From a virus: a stretch of 64,000 nt of DNA. Under the pieces are notes generated by a model. It worked only from the letters and a program-made list of their open reading frames with translations. It ran no database searches and was not told the DNA's origin. Below, in pieces: positions 1-8,620 of this stretch (position 1 is its first letter; every line of letters starts with the position of its first letter). Where the stretch lies: positions 1 to 64,000 of the IMG/VR virus record IMGVR_UViG_3300050343_000265. The stretch is one strand, 5' to 3'. Position numbers and translations under genes: made by a program.

Positions 1-487
1 CTAATGTTACGCACAAGTTCTAACGTAAGTTATGAACGACAGTTATCCAACTGAAGTAACTGGTGCTTACAAATGTGAACGCAAGACGAGAACGAACACA
101 ACACAATAGTTAACATTAAGTGTTGAACTAAAGATATTGTGTGAGTTCTACTTGCGTGAACAGAAGAATAAACGTGAGCTCAATTGCGTAAGCAATTACG
201 AGCGAACTACAGTAGTAATGAGCGAGCGAAGCGAGCGGGTGAAACCCTTGTGCTCTACTAGTTTATTTTTTTTGTTCCACCGGCCGATCGGGAACAGAGG
301 GTATTAAACATGTCTAAAATTTTGTATCATTTTTAGCCCCCTATAGAGGTTTTTCCCTGCCGATGTATAGATAGACTTTATATTTTAGTTTTCCACAATC
401 ACTACAACTACGTTGTATGGCTGTGTGACGTATTGACAAATTACTGAAAAGTCTGCGTGGTTCTGCCTGCTTTGGAGTCGAGCAGCA

Positions 488-615
488 AAGCTACACAAAC
501 TACCGTGGTTTCCTATATACCTTCTTTTTAATTCCTTAGCCCTCTCCTCCTATGTAATTTATTCAGAAAGGGTTAGATAGAACCGTAGCTAGCGTAGTTT
601 TGTAGTTTGTAGAAT
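488..615 (+). repeat. Promoter module, copy 1 (partner at 41405-41540)
   Basis: Bases 489-535 match 41406-41452 with only a handful of differences, including a shared core AACTACCGTRGTTT followed by CTATATACCT and CTTTTTAAT. Further right both copies have AGATAG, then CGTAGYTAGCGTAG, then TAGAAT. CTAC/GTAG blocks occur in both orientations, so each copy also contains imperfect inverted repeats. Binding sites for a phage regulator, or arm-type sites for the integrase, are possible; neither is shown. Confidence 0.7.
610..615 (+). promoter_or_regulatory. Late-type promoter hexamer (TAGAAT)
   Basis: TAGAAT lies 26 nt before the ATG at 642 and fits the TTARAATA pattern seen before many virion-half genes. 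No TTGACA is found 16-19 nt upstream. Confidence 0.6.
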
Positions 616-641
616 GGTCAAAGATTACAAATATTAGAAAG

Positions 642-1781
642 ATGCCACAACAACCTGGTTGGTATAACGTAGCTGGTAAAGGTGAACGTTATTGGGACGG
701 TAAAAATTATAGATTTTATGGACCCAGTGGCACTGCTGCTTCTAAAGGTCAGGGCAAGATAAGCTCAGACGTTGGTGGAATGTTTAATAATATTGTTGAT
801 GCTTTTGGTAGAACTACTTCTGATCCATCAAAAGTTGGACAACAACGTTGGCAGCAGCAAGGTTATAAATCAATGGCTGACTACCAAAAAGCTATGACGA
901 AAGCAAGAGAAACTTCTGGACAAACAGGAAGTAATATGTGGCGTTTTCCTTGGGCTAAAGATCAAGTGAAACCATCGACACCAACACCAGTAGACAAAAG
1001 AACTGGAAGTGTAGATAGTCCTACTAAATATCCAACTAGAGCTGAGTTAGAAACTATAAAACCTAGCCGAGACTACCAACAAGAAAGGGATGAGGACTCA
1101 GGTAATATCAATGGTGTAATGCAGAAAGGGCGAGATCTATCTGCAATTAATTCCGCATACGCAGATCTGTTTGAGGGTATGACATACAACGGTAAAACTA
1201 TCTACAATAGCAATAGGTTTGTAGATAGTATTGTGAGCACACTTGAATTTAATGGTGGTCTTAATAATCGCCGTATTGTTACTACTGGGAACATCACTGC
1301 TAGTAATGATCCGGCTCAATTAAAGCATGATCTAAATGAGCAGCTAATTAAAGGTGCTGAGGTGCTTGCTGCAGGTGATCTTCTCGGAATGCCTAAGGAT
1401 GAGGCTATGGAGAAGTATAGAGAGAAGCAAAGAGATGAATATCTGCAAAAGACGATGGGACGAGAGGCATATCTGAAATATAAGGGTAAAGATTTCGCTG
1501 TCAACGTAGAGGATGATGAACTAGTACGCGATTCAAGGAATTATGAGCGTGGATTCCAAAAGGAAATGCCACAACGGGAGGCAGATGTCTTTTCAGATGC
1601 AGAATACGGTTCAAATGAAGCAGATCTTCAGCAAGTAAGTTCAGATCGTATTGAAAGCATCCAACAACAGGACCAATCTGGGTTAGGTCGTCAGATCGTG
1701 TCGATAAGAAGTTCCGTGGAGCACGAAGAGACAATTCACCTTACAAAGTCAATGTCAATCTGGATGATTCGTTTGAATTAG
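642..1781 (+). CDS. N-terminal piece of the broken large virion protein
   Basis: 379 codons from an ATG that sits 26 nt after a TAGAAT promoter hexamer. Residues 5-28 have a PGWY...RYWDGKNY pattern like the small DUF2510 fold. The rest is polar, rich in Gln, Arg, Asp and Gly, with no signal peptide or membrane segment. The last ~30 codons (after about 1690) are probably out of frame: another frame there reads smoothly through ELDGTPRGFVQGD towards the next piece. Virion function is inferred from position ahead of the packaging genes. Confidence 0.6.
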   Translation: MPQQPGWYNVAGKGERYWDGKNYRFYGPSGTAASKGQGKISSDVGGMFNNIVDAFGRTTSDPSKVGQQRWQQQGYKSMADYQKAMTKARETSGQTGSNMWRFPWAKDQVKPSTPTPVDKRTGSVDSPTKYPTRAELETIKPSRDYQQERDEDSGNINGVMQKGRDLSAINSAYADLFEGMTYNGKTIYNSNRFVDSIVSTLEFNGGLNNRRIVTTGNITASNDPAQLKHDLNEQLIKGAEVLAAGDLLGMPKDEAMEKYREKQRDEYLQKTMGREAYLKYKGKDFAVNVEDDELVRDSRNYERGFQKEMPQREADVFSDAEYGSNEADLQQVSSDRIESIQQQDQSGLGRQIVSIRSSVEHEETIHLTKSMSIWMIRLN

Positions 1782-1953
1782 ATGGAACACCACGTGGATT
1801 CGTTCAAGGAGACGTTCAACCAGGACAAATTGTCCCAAGAGAGCTGCGTGAAGCTGCAATTTTGCAGGATGCAGAGCTGACAGATCAGAAGCGCTCCCTG
1901 CCTATGTATCAGTCATACAGAAAGGCCCAAGTAGGCGTAATTTTGGAACAGTA

Positions 1954-2712
1954 TTGAAAGATGGTAATGATGACGTAGTTAAAGAGCGGTTATCACGGGT
2001 TAAGCGTGCTCGACCTGCTGGTCAGACGTTAAATCCTGAAGACGTCATCTCAGTTGACAAATTTGAGACCGCAAGGCGAGGTCGCGAACGTGGAATCGGT
2101 AATGACGGTCCTGAAGAGATGCGTCGTGTTCGTAATGCTCCGTCTCGTGCACAGATTGGACCCGGTAGTGCTTATGACCGTCTGGTAAAAGGAATTGAGA
2201 ACGGAACAGTCGCACCGACTGACGAAAACTTCCGTTTGTTGGATCGAATGCTTGAATCTGCTGATCCTCAGACAGCTGCTCGTAATGCAAGGATCCGTGG
2301 TCGTAAATTAGTACGAGAATCACGTCCTGTTGGTCTTGAGTCTTCTGAACGTCAGGCACGCAGTCGTAAACAGGCTGAAAAGGATATCGTAAGTCAATTA
2401 ATTGCAAGTCAGGGTAGTACTCCTGAAATGATTGGTGAAACAGTCATGTCTGATGAGGCTTGGAAGGCTAAGGCACAGAAAGTCATTCCATCACTGCCTA
2501 TTCGATCCCAAGCTGACAACATCAGTGATAGACCTGTCTACCAGATGGTGAATCAGTCTGGTCAAGTAGTTGGACACAGTGACGGTACGAGTTTCTTGGG
2601 TGAAGTGAATGATCCAACCAATTCACAGATGCTGAATGCTCCGACACCAGCAGATAAGAGTTTGATGAGCTTCATAAGTGAGAACCTTGAATCCAGATTC
2701 GAAGGGTGGTGA
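1954..2712 (+). CDS. Second piece of the broken large virion protein
   Basis: 252 codons from a TTG; the same frame is open upstream to about 1920 and reads sensibly there, so this is not an independent start. Composition matches the first piece: Arg-rich, many Asp/Glu/Gln, no hydrophobic segment. The frame ends at 2712, while a neighbouring frame continues with GGDFQVNITDATSTFTDRA. I recognise no domain. Confidence 0.5.
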   Translation: MKDGNDDVVKERLSRVKRARPAGQTLNPEDVISVDKFETARRGRERGIGNDGPEEMRRVRNAPSRAQIGPGSAYDRLVKGIENGTVAPTDENFRLLDRMLESADPQTAARNARIRGRKLVRESRPVGLESSERQARSRKQAEKDIVSQLIASQGSTPEMIGETVMSDEAWKAKAQKVIPSLPIRSQADNISDRPVYQMVNQSGQVVGHSDGTSFLGEVNDPTNSQMLNAPTPADKSLMSFISENLESRFEGW

Positions 2713-2774
2713 TTTTCAAGTCAATATTACTGATGCAACAAGCACGTTTACTGATCGTGCACGTGGATTGACAA

Positions 2775-2960
2775 TTGGCACGCTTTGGTCGTGAGTTAAA
2801 AGCTCTTCCACCAGGAATTCGCAGCTTTACTGATGCAAGTCAGGCTGATGGCTCGAATTATTCAAGAAGGTCAGGAATCAAGACACTTCATTCAGTAGCT
2901 TCAATCCTGAAATCCAACTCAACCGAAAAAGTCCCACCAGGTGTAGGCACCAACTGTTAG
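2775..2960 (+). pseudogene. Third piece of the broken large virion protein
   Basis: 61 codons from a TTG. The first ~45 residues (ARFGRELKALPPGIRSF...) read like a continuation of the upstream piece; the last third is probably a wrong frame, because the overlapping frame reads ARIIQEGQESRHFIQ. No independent translation signal is visible. Confidence 0.35.
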
Positions 2961-2964
2961 TGAC

Positions 2965-3186
2965 TTGATGAGCACTATGAATATTGATAAGAAAGAGCAA
3001 AAGAATCTTGCTAATGCTTTGTACATGATGTCTTTGGCAGAAGGCCAAGATGTAAACCAAGAAGGTAAGCAAAGGTTTGCTGAACGACGTGGTTCTTACC
3101 AACCTGTCTATCGTCCTAATGCACAACGGGGAAGTGTCAATCTAGATCTACGTAGGCAAGGGAATTGCAGCAGTAGATCTGCCTAG
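2965..3186 (+). pseudogene. Fourth piece of the broken large virion protein
   Basis: 73 codons. Residues 1-60 (STMNIDKKEQKNLANALYMM and onward) are helix-like and charged, in keeping with neighbouring pieces. The end is probably out of frame. From 3187 to 3626 protein-like segments appear alternately in several frames (for example DPETRAPFIGATKEAGEGPA), so no gene can be called there with confidence. Confidence 0.35.
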
Positions 3187-3626
3187 ATCAGAACATCACT
3201 TTTGATAGTCCAGCTGGACGTTTCTACGACGGTGCTGAGTTGCATATCTTCCGAATTCAAAGCGGCAAAATGATGGATAAAAGCAGATTTACTGTCCAAG
3301 CAGCTCTACGAGAATCATATCAAGGAGATCTTAGATCCTGAGACTCGTGCCCCATTCATTGGTGCTACAAAAGAAGCCGGTGAAGGTCCTGCATGGTATT
3401 TAGAAAAGGTTTCAATAGAGAAGGGTAAAGATGGTATCTCATTGAAGAAGGATATTCGAAGCAAATGGAAAGAGACCGTAATAAGAAGTCAGGTCGCAAA
3501 GGTATGACCAACGGAAAGTAGACTTTGATATTGCCAGAGCACGTGGTGTCGAGGAACGTACAGAACGGATGTACGAAGATCAAATGGTTCGTCAGATCAT
3601 GCAGGAAGTAGATAGCCGTAAAGCTG

Positions 3627-4127
3627 ATGAACGCTTTAGCGCAAGATGTGAATATGAGCTTCGAGCGTGAACGTATGGAAGAGCGAGTCCTAAAACAAGG
3701 ACTTGCTGGTGGCAATGCATTGAACACTGATATCCAGTCAATCAAACCTGCACCTGTACAACGTTCAATCGCTCCTGACCCTTGGGCACAGCCAGGTCCA
3801 AACAGTCAACCAATGGTTAGTGCAGGAGGTGGTATGGGAGGACAACCTCCACGTCGTCCAGTAGCTGCACTGCCTTATGGATTCTCAGACGGAGATGAGC
3901 AAGGTCCTGATCTAGAACGTAAGCGCGGTCCAGGATATAAAACAACCGCAGGTCCAGGTAATGCACAAGGTCGAGTAGAACGTCGCCTCCGTCAAATGGA
4001 AAACCTGCGTACCAATCCTAAGTATCAACGTGGACGCCGTATTGCTTATGGAGTTGGAGGTGCTACTGCATTAGGTAGTATCCTAGGTATAGGCAATGAT
4101 GACGAACGTGAGGAACGTTACCAATGA
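3627..4127 (+). CDS. C-terminal piece of the broken large virion protein
   Basis: 166 codons. Upstream, another frame reads up to ADERFSA and this frame picks up at QDVNMSFERERMEER, so the annotated ATG is probably internal to the original gene. The sequence is Pro/Gly/Gln/Arg-rich and ends in GSILGIGNDDEREERYQ. The stop overlaps the next start (ATGA), which indicates translational coupling with the gene at 4124. Confidence 0.5.
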   Translation: MNALAQDVNMSFERERMEERVLKQGLAGGNALNTDIQSIKPAPVQRSIAPDPWAQPGPNSQPMVSAGGGMGGQPPRRPVAALPYGFSDGDEQGPDLERKRGPGYKTTAGPGNAQGRVERRLRQMENLRTNPKYQRGRRIAYGVGGATALGSILGIGNDDEREERYQ

Positions 4128-4438
4128 AGTTCTCAAGAGAAAACATTAAACAGGGACTATTAAATCAACAAGCCTCTATTGAAACGCCCGATAGCTTTGC
4201 CACTATTGATGGTGCGACAGTTCCTGGCCAAAGCATGGAACTCTCCAGTGCACATCAACGGATGGCTGGTCAGCAAGGTGCAAGGGCATTGGCAATGATG
4301 AATAACCCAGAAGAGCAAGCACGCACTGAAGGTTGGATGAATATGTTCAGGCTAAGTAATCAAGGTGCAGAGTTCGATCGTGCTAGACAAATGGCCATGG
4401 CACCACCTCCACCACCTGGAAGTGAAGGTATGGTTTAA
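4124..4438 (+). CDS. Small Met/Gln-rich virion-region protein
   Basis: 104 residues; the start overlaps the previous stop by 4 nt. The sequence is hydrophilic, rich in Met, Gln and Ala, with a Pro run (PPPPPG) near the C terminus. No family recognised. The gene order (large broken protein, this gene, two glycine/alanine-rich proteins) suggests a virion component. Confidence 0.6.
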   Translation: MKFSRENIKQGLLNQQASIETPDSFATIDGATVPGQSMELSSAHQRMAGQQGARALAMMNNPEEQARTEGWMNMFRLSNQGAEFDRARQMAMAPPPPPGSEGMV

Positions 4439-4498
4439 GACAAATATTTAACCAAGCTAAAATAAAAAGAGCTTCTGTAATTTACGGATAAATACATC

Positions 4499-5080
4499 AT
4501 GATAGGACTATTAGCCAGAGCAATTGCAGCTGCAAAAGGTTTAAAAGCTGGGGCTGCCGTTAGCAAAGCAGTAGGCGGAGCTCGATTTGCTGGAACAAAA
4601 CTTGCAGAAAAACTTGGTCCTAACTTTGCAAAAGCATTCCCTAAAGAAATTAATGGTGTGCCGTTACGTGGTCGTGGAATTGTTGGATCAGTTTTACCTG
4701 ACATCGGTTTTGGGGTAATGTCTGGAATGCAGCAACCAGGTGATCTAGGAGATAAAATGATTGCTGGTGGAACGGATATGATTCTTGGAGCAGGACTGAC
4801 TGGAGGATTACGTGGAGTACTTGGTGCTCGTCCTGGATCAGCACTAAGTAACACAATCGAGATGGCTGGTGGTTACGGATCTGGAATGGCTTCATATCCG
4901 CTTTCAGAACAATTGCTACGAATTAAAGGTGGAGGACAAAGCCCCTATGACAAATTACAGACAGAACAATATGCAGAAATGGAGCAACAGATTAAAGACG
5001 ATCTATATGCACAAATGATGGGCGGTAATCGCACACCATATATACAAGATCCATTCCTTTCAGCCAACGGGTTAGCGTAA
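4499..5080 (+). CDS. Gly/Ala-rich membrane-active virion protein (putative)
   Basis: 193 residues. The first two thirds alternate Gly/Ala-rich hydrophobic stretches (AIAAAKGLKAGAAVSKAVGG; MIAGGTDMILGAGLTGG), which resembles glycine-zipper segments; the last third is charged. A TAAAAT lies 35 nt upstream of the ATG. The stop overlaps the next start (TAATG). Such composition is seen in proteins ejected with phage DNA; this is inference, and no domain is recognised. Confidence 0.6.
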   Translation: MIGLLARAIAAAKGLKAGAAVSKAVGGARFAGTKLAEKLGPNFAKAFPKEINGVPLRGRGIVGSVLPDIGFGVMSGMQQPGDLGDKMIAGGTDMILGAGLTGGLRGVLGARPGSALSNTIEMAGGYGSGMASYPLSEQLLRIKGGGQSPYDKLQTEQYAEMEQQIKDDLYAQMMGGNRTPYIQDPFLSANGLA

Positions 5081-6246
5081 TGAGAGAAGGACGTATTAAA
5101 AATATTCTTGAGACTCTTCAGCGAGTTAAGGCAGGTGCAACGTCAGCATTCGGTGAAGGTAGGGAAGATCATCGTGCTGCACTAAAGCAGGGCTTGAAAG
5201 CACAAGGTATTGAAACTGATTCCACAATGTGGGAACAGATGATGGGCTCCAACGCCACAGTCACTAGAGCACGTGAACTGATGGGTATGGCAGACCCTGC
5301 ACAGGTACAAGCACGTAAGAACATGGGCCTAGGGCTCTCAGAAGACAAGGCAACACGGATTGGACAAGTTCTGGGGACGCTTGGTTCTGATGTGGTCCAA
5401 GACCGTGGAAGGAGCATCTGGTGGCTACTCAATGCACCACAGGCAACAGCACAAGTCCTACAAGATCTTGCACTCAAGAAGCACGCACCAAACTTATATA
5501 AGGCTGACGTAGTTCCAGGGGTCAACACTTTTAAAACTGCTGTCCGAGAAGGTCTAGTTGATGCCGAAAGTGGAATGGAGAAAAAAGGCGTTTCTACACG
5601 GAAAGTACAAGTTGGTAAAACCAAAGGTGGTGAGCCTAAGTTCCGTACCGAATATAGAAAGCGTCGTTACGAACCAGGCTTTGTGGATGTACTTGCTTTC
5701 CCAGCTGGACTTGCAGTGAACAGTTCAATCGGTTTAATGAATCCGTTTGGTGGACAGGAAGGTTATAAGGCAGTATTCGAGAGTGAAGAAGATGCAAGTA
5801 AGACTTCAAATGTACTTGGAGAAGTAGCAGCTAAGTATGTCCTAGGTAAGACTGGTAACTTGCTCCCATGGGATGAGTTTAAGAAAGTACGTCCAGACGT
5901 ATCGAAGGGTGAGTACATGGCGTACAAAGCATTCAAGTTTGACAACGACGCTGACCTCAATCCATTAGATGGAGATCTTGTGGGACCAGCTGGTGTGATC
6001 AAGTACACCGATGAAGGCATTCACGGACCTGAGGTTCAGTTCCTTGGTCGTAGCCTTCCAATCGCTACTGGCATCATGCCAACTGCAGCAGCAATTGCAG
6101 GTACTGCATATGGAGCACGTCGTGGACCTGGTCGTGGGTTAGCAACAGGATTACTTTCCTCAGGAGCAGCGATGCTCACAGGAAACATTATCGAAGGTGA
6201 ACGCCGTCGTCGCAATGCTGAATCAAACGGTATTGATACAATTTAA
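5080..6246 (+). CDS. Putative internal or ejected virion protein
   Basis: 388 residues, translationally coupled to the gene at 4499. The N-terminal half is helical and basic, the middle is charged, and residues ~325-375 form a Gly/Ala-rich hydrophobic segment (PTAAAIAGTAYGARRGPGRG then LATGLLSSGAAMLTGNI), followed by an Arg-rich tail. No enzyme motif seen. A role in DNA ejection is suggested only by composition and by neighbours. Confidence 0.6.
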   Translation: MREGRIKNILETLQRVKAGATSAFGEGREDHRAALKQGLKAQGIETDSTMWEQMMGSNATVTRARELMGMADPAQVQARKNMGLGLSEDKATRIGQVLGTLGSDVVQDRGRSIWWLLNAPQATAQVLQDLALKKHAPNLYKADVVPGVNTFKTAVREGLVDAESGMEKKGVSTRKVQVGKTKGGEPKFRTEYRKRRYEPGFVDVLAFPAGLAVNSSIGLMNPFGGQEGYKAVFESEEDASKTSNVLGEVAAKYVLGKTGNLLPWDEFKKVRPDVSKGEYMAYKAFKFDNDADLNPLDGDLVGPAGVIKYTDEGIHGPEVQFLGRSLPIATGIMPTAAAIAGTAYGARRGPGRGLATGLLSSGAAMLTGNIIEGERRRRNAESNGIDTI

Positions 6247-6263
6247 AGATAAGGATTAATAAA

Positions 6264-6605
6264 ATGACTGCATACGCTGGCGGCCCACAAATTCAAAACT
6301 ATTTAGATCCCGAAAGGCCAGACTATGGGGCTATACTTTTATCAGGAGCAGAGTCAACAAGTGCATTGGAGCAAGCTTTAATGAAATTAAATTCAGAAGT
6401 ACAAGGTACCGAAACAATATTTGATGCACGAGTAAAGGCAGCAAAGATGGGAGCTGCTGATGCTTCAAACCTTGCGGGCGCAGAGACGTTTGCAGCAGGC
6501 TTGGGAGCAGGAGCTAAAGCAATTAGTGCAGGAATTGGTGCTATTCCAACTGGTGGTGGTGGTGGTAATGAAGGTTTAGGGATACAGGCAACAGATATAC
6601 TATAG
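6264..6605 (+). CDS. Small Ala/Gly-rich virion-region protein
   Basis: 113 residues from an ATG preceded by AAGGATT. Residues ~60-95 are Ala/Gly-rich and end in a Gly run. The frame stops at 6605, but an adjacent frame continues as QIYYRSQHSGAGSALGEA to a stop near 6649, so the natural C terminus may be about 15 residues longer. Function unknown. Confidence 0.55.
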   Translation: MTAYAGGPQIQNYLDPERPDYGAILLSGAESTSALEQALMKLNSEVQGTETIFDARVKAAKMGAADASNLAGAETFAAGLGAGAKAISAGIGAIPTGGGGGNEGLGIQATDIL

Positions 6606-6782
6606 ATCACAGCACAGTGGGGCTGGATCAGCGCTAGGTGAAGCTTAATAGGAATGACTGGCTACAGGTGGTACTTTATGGAATTCAGATATGACCAGTA
6701 ATCTATTTTAAGAGAAATTTTCCAAGTTAAACTAAATAAAGGAATTACCGTAGAAACATGGCACGTCAAGCTCCTAGTATTT

Positions 6783-7025
6783 TTGGCTTTACAGGTAAAA
6801 GTCGGTGACTATAAAGTACCTGAATTTTGGGGACTCGGCACAGCTCGTACTACAACAAGTGCAGGTAGTGCAGCAGACACTGTAAGTGTTGGTTCTATAT
6901 ACGGAGGACTTAGAGAAAACTCACCAGATCACGAAGATATTGTCAAGAGAATGGAACGCATGCGGATGGAAGAAAATATAGCAGCACAAACAGCTAGTGC
7001 ATTCATGGAGAAAGCTAGGCATTGA
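6783..7025 (+). pseudogene. N-terminal half of the broken S74 protein
   Basis: 80 codons from a TTG; the residues from KVGDYKVPEFWGL onward look genuine and continue the MARQAPSIFGFTG start found in another frame at 6758. The frame ends at EKARH, whereas a different frame carries the protein on. No independent ribosome site is visible. Confidence 0.45.
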
Positions 7026-7462
7026 AGCTGACGCAACAAAGGATATTGCAAAGTTTGAATCGAAAGCTGCTAAGGATCAAGCAGATGCAACCAAAAAGGG
7101 TAGTATCTTTAGTGCAATTGGAAGCATCGCTTCTGCAGCAGCACCATTACTTGCTAGCGTCAGACGAAGATACTAAACATACAATCGATAAGTTAGAAAA
7201 CGCATGTGAAACACTGCGTCAATTAAAGCCTGTCACCTTCTTCTACAAAGAAGAGTACAGCCAACATCCAGAGCGTATGCACTATGGATTTATTGCACAG
7301 GAATATCAGAAGGTAATGCCTGATGCAACCTATACAGATTCAACGACTGGCAAGCTTTGCATTGATCCTATTGAACTGATCGGACTACTCGTACGTGCTA
7401 ATCAAGAGCTAGAAGTACGTGTTACGCGGATGGAAGCAAAACAAGCATTAGCAACTGTGTAA
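7022..7462 (+). CDS. S74 endosialidase-chaperone domain (3' part of broken gene)
   Basis: From about residue 45 onward the frame reads SDEDTKHTIDKLENA, then LKPVTFFYKEE, HYGFIAQEYQ and PIELIGLLVRANQELE, a good match to the Peptidase_S74 intramolecular chaperone found at the C termini of phage fibres, which assists trimerisation and then cuts itself off. The first ~43 codons are most likely out of frame. The short size and place among Ala-rich proteins are unusual for a fibre, so its parent may be another trimeric virion part. Confidence 0.65.
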   Translation: MKLTQQRILQSLNRKLLRIKQMQPKRVVSLVQLEASLLQQHHYLLASDEDTKHTIDKLENACETLRQLKPVTFFYKEEYSQHPERMHYGFIAQEYQKVMPDATYTDSTTGKLCIDPIELIGLLVRANQELEVRVTRMEAKQALATV

Positions 7463-7756
7463 AATAGTAAAAGATCAGCAGAAGATGAAAGAGTTTCCTA
7501 TTACAGTTTAGGTAATCGAGAAGAACGTAGAGCTACTGCAGAAGCCCGTAATGACAATTTACTCCTGCGTGCTCAACAGCGTGCCGATGCGAACGAAAGT
7601 CGTTTAGATGAATTGGGTTATCTCAGGTCACGCGATAATAAAGAAGATCTCCGTTATAACGAAAGGATGGAACGTGAAAACAAGAAAGACAGACGTGCAG
7701 CTATTTCTTCAACAGTTGCAGGTCTTGTTGCCCTTGGTGCAGCTTTTGCAGTTTAA
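7463..7756 (+). pseudogene. Open reading frame without a start: helical basic protein remnant
   Basis: In the same frame as the S74 domain, immediately after its stop, the sequence is open for 97 codons (SKRSAEDERVSYYSLGNREE, ending in TVAGLVALGAAFAV). It is strongly helical with many Arg, Glu and Asp, then a hydrophobic C-terminal tail. No ATG, GTG or TTG is placed to start it; the in-context ATG at about 7488 is out of frame. Probably a small gene damaged by an indel. Confidence 0.4.
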
Positions 7757-7759
7757 GAA

Positions 7760-7975
7760 TTACTGGCCATAATTGTAACCAGCAATGAAGGCATTGTTCT
7801 TGGCGATGCCCCCTGCAACATCTGCGGGAATCTCCCATTTACGTAAGAAATATTCAGATGCGGCTTGTGGTGTTTGGAAAGTAGTATTTAAAAAATCATT
7901 AGTAACCTTGTTGTATTCAGGCAATTGATTTTGTGACAACGCATGATCTAATTGACCTTTCCAATTGGTATTAAG
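7760..7975 (-). pseudogene. Open frame that may complete the gene at 7971-8273
   Basis: On the minus strand a frame is open from just inside the end of the 7971-8273 gene down to a TAA at 7760 (NTNWKGQLDHALSQNQLPEY, then QTPQAASEYFLRKWEIPADV). It has no start codon and begins where the upstream gene stops, so one indel near 7972 would fuse the two into a protein of about 170 residues. Confidence 0.4.
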
Positions 7976-8273
7976 CTACAGCAAGTGCTCCAGCCTTACG
8001 TTTAGCTGATTTAAGCTTCGATGCAGAATCAATTTGCATCTTCTTGGCTTTTACATCTGCGTCAGCAGTAAGACGTGTTGCAGCTACCTCAGCCTGGTTT
8101 TTAATAGTAGCTAGCTTTTCTTTCTTCTTCAACTCTGCATTCGTCAGAGCAATTTCACCCATGTTCGGTGAGTTTCTACGTGCTGCTAAGAATGCACGAA
8201 GAGTATCGTCAGCAACTGCCTTACCTGCCTGTGAGTAATTACCTTGTGCACCGATACCTTGAAACTTGATCAT
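7971..8273 (-). CDS. Small helical Ala/Lys-rich protein
   Basis: 100 residues: a short N-terminal part (MIKFQGIGAQGNYSQAG), then a long charged helix rich in Ala, Lys and Asp. No family recognised. Reality is supported by its own promoter hexamer, 24 nt before the ATG, arranged back to back with the promoter of the rightward gene at 8341. It probably continues in another frame to 7760. Confidence 0.6.
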   Translation of the reverse strand: MIKFQGIGAQGNYSQAGKAVADDTLRAFLAARRNSPNMGEIALTNAELKKKEKLATIKNQAEVAATRLTADADVKAKKMQIDSASKLKSAKRKAGALAVA

Positions 8274-8297
8274 ATTGATTAATCATGCGATATGGCT

Positions 8298-8303
8298 ATT
8301 CTA
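8298..8303 (-). promoter_or_regulatory. Late-type promoter hexamer (TAGAAT, leftward)
   Basis: GTTAGAATA on the minus strand, 24 nt before the ATG at 8273. It is back to back with the rightward hexamer at 8311-8316, seven bases between the two. Confidence 0.6.
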
Positions 8304-8310
8304 ACTTTTG

Positions 8311-8316
8311 TAGAAT
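8311..8316 (+). promoter_or_regulatory. Late-type promoter hexamer (TAGAAT, rightward)
   Basis: TGTAGAATA, 24 nt before the ATG at 8341; mirrors the leftward element at 8298-8303. Confidence 0.6.
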
Positions 8317-8340
8317 ATAGAAAATGTGTGTTAAATAAGA

Positions 8341-8607
8341 ATGGCTTCAGTAGATCCAAAATACATGAAAAAAACTGTTACTGGCACAACCAGAGGGGAA
8401 TTGCAAGGGTCATCTCCACAGGGCGGACGTAAAATTAATCCTCCTGTAGCTCCAACAATTGCTGGTGCTAGCTATGGAACTGGCAGTCAAAAATCAACTA
8501 CTAATAACCCCCTACCACCAACAGCGTCTACTCCTACCCCTACGCAGGAACTAAAACCCTCCCCGGTCAACCAACCCTCCCCCCGGAACACAAAAAGGAT
8601 CTTTTGA
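8341..8607 (+). CDS. N-terminal part of an 11-residue-repeat protein
   Basis: 88 codons, Pro/Thr/Ser-rich at the end. The frame runs into a C6 run at 8579-8584. With one base changed there, the sequence reads PGTQKGSFDFKKIMDSFYN straight into the gene at 8621, so both are probably one protein of about 400 residues. The C-run makes either a sequencing indel or slipped-strand variation plausible. Promoter hexamer 24 nt upstream of the ATG. Confidence 0.6.
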   Translation: MASVDPKYMKKTVTGTTRGELQGSSPQGGRKINPPVAPTIAGASYGTGSQKSTTNNPLPPTASTPTPTQELKPSPVNQPSPRNTKRIF

Positions 8608-8620
8608 TTTTAAAAAAATC

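Larger units (their letters stand above)
1..641. other. Non-coding leader before the virion gene cluster
   Basis: No convincing reading frame is visible in either strand. The first ~240 bases are full of short imperfect repeats built on GAAC, GCGT and GCGAGC, with a clean hairpin at 182-197 (AATTGC, GTAA loop, GCAATT). A further palindrome-like stretch lies at 274-295. The right third carries the first copy of a duplicated module (488-615) ending in a promoter-like TAGAAT. A TTGACA at about 434 could belong to a second, host-type promoter. The role as control region of the rightward virion operon is inferred from position only. Confidence 0.6.
642..4127 (+). pseudogene. Large virion-type protein, reading frame broken several times
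   Basis: Protein-like sequence runs almost without a gap from 642 to 4127 but moves between all three frames: frame of 642 to about 1690, a second frame to about 1920, a third to about 2710, then several more short switches until about 3640. The intervening stretches have no promoter or ribosome site of their own and similar polar, Arg/Gln-rich composition. Joined, it would be about 1,150 residues, a size common for ejected internal virion proteins of short-tailed phages; that role is inference. The start resembles a DUF2510-type motif (PGWY...RYWDG). Assembly errors are as likely as true decay. Confidence 0.6.
6758..7462 (+). pseudogene. S74-tailed protein with at least three frame changes
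   Basis: An ATG at 6758 starts MARQAPSIFGFTG and stops after 16 codons; the next frame continues KVGDYKVPEFWGLG up to MEKA near 7018; a third frame reads IEADATKDIAKFESKAAKDQ through SAAAPLLAS to about 7150; the last frame gives a C-terminal S74 (endosialidase chaperone) domain. Joined, these make one protein of about 230 residues: head, helical linker, Ala-rich hydrophobic patch and self-cleaving chaperone. Each junction needs a one-base change. Confidence 0.6.

Noticed and set aside
1-54. Open frame at the left edge (reads to a TGA near 54)
   Set aside because: Only 17 codons are visible and composition is repeat-like; could be the end of a gene outside the window, but nothing supports it.
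274-295. Palindrome GTTCC...GGAAC as a terminator
   Set aside because: The T-run lies before it, not after, on the plus strand, and an A-run follows on the minus strand.
1690-3630. Programmed ribosomal frameshifting in the first gene
   Set aside because: Too many switches in too many directions, without slippery sequences or stimulators; damage or assembly error is simpler.
6650-6757. Fifteen-codon frame MTGYRWYFMEF
   Set aside because: Very short, no ribosome site, and in a stretch with known frame damage.
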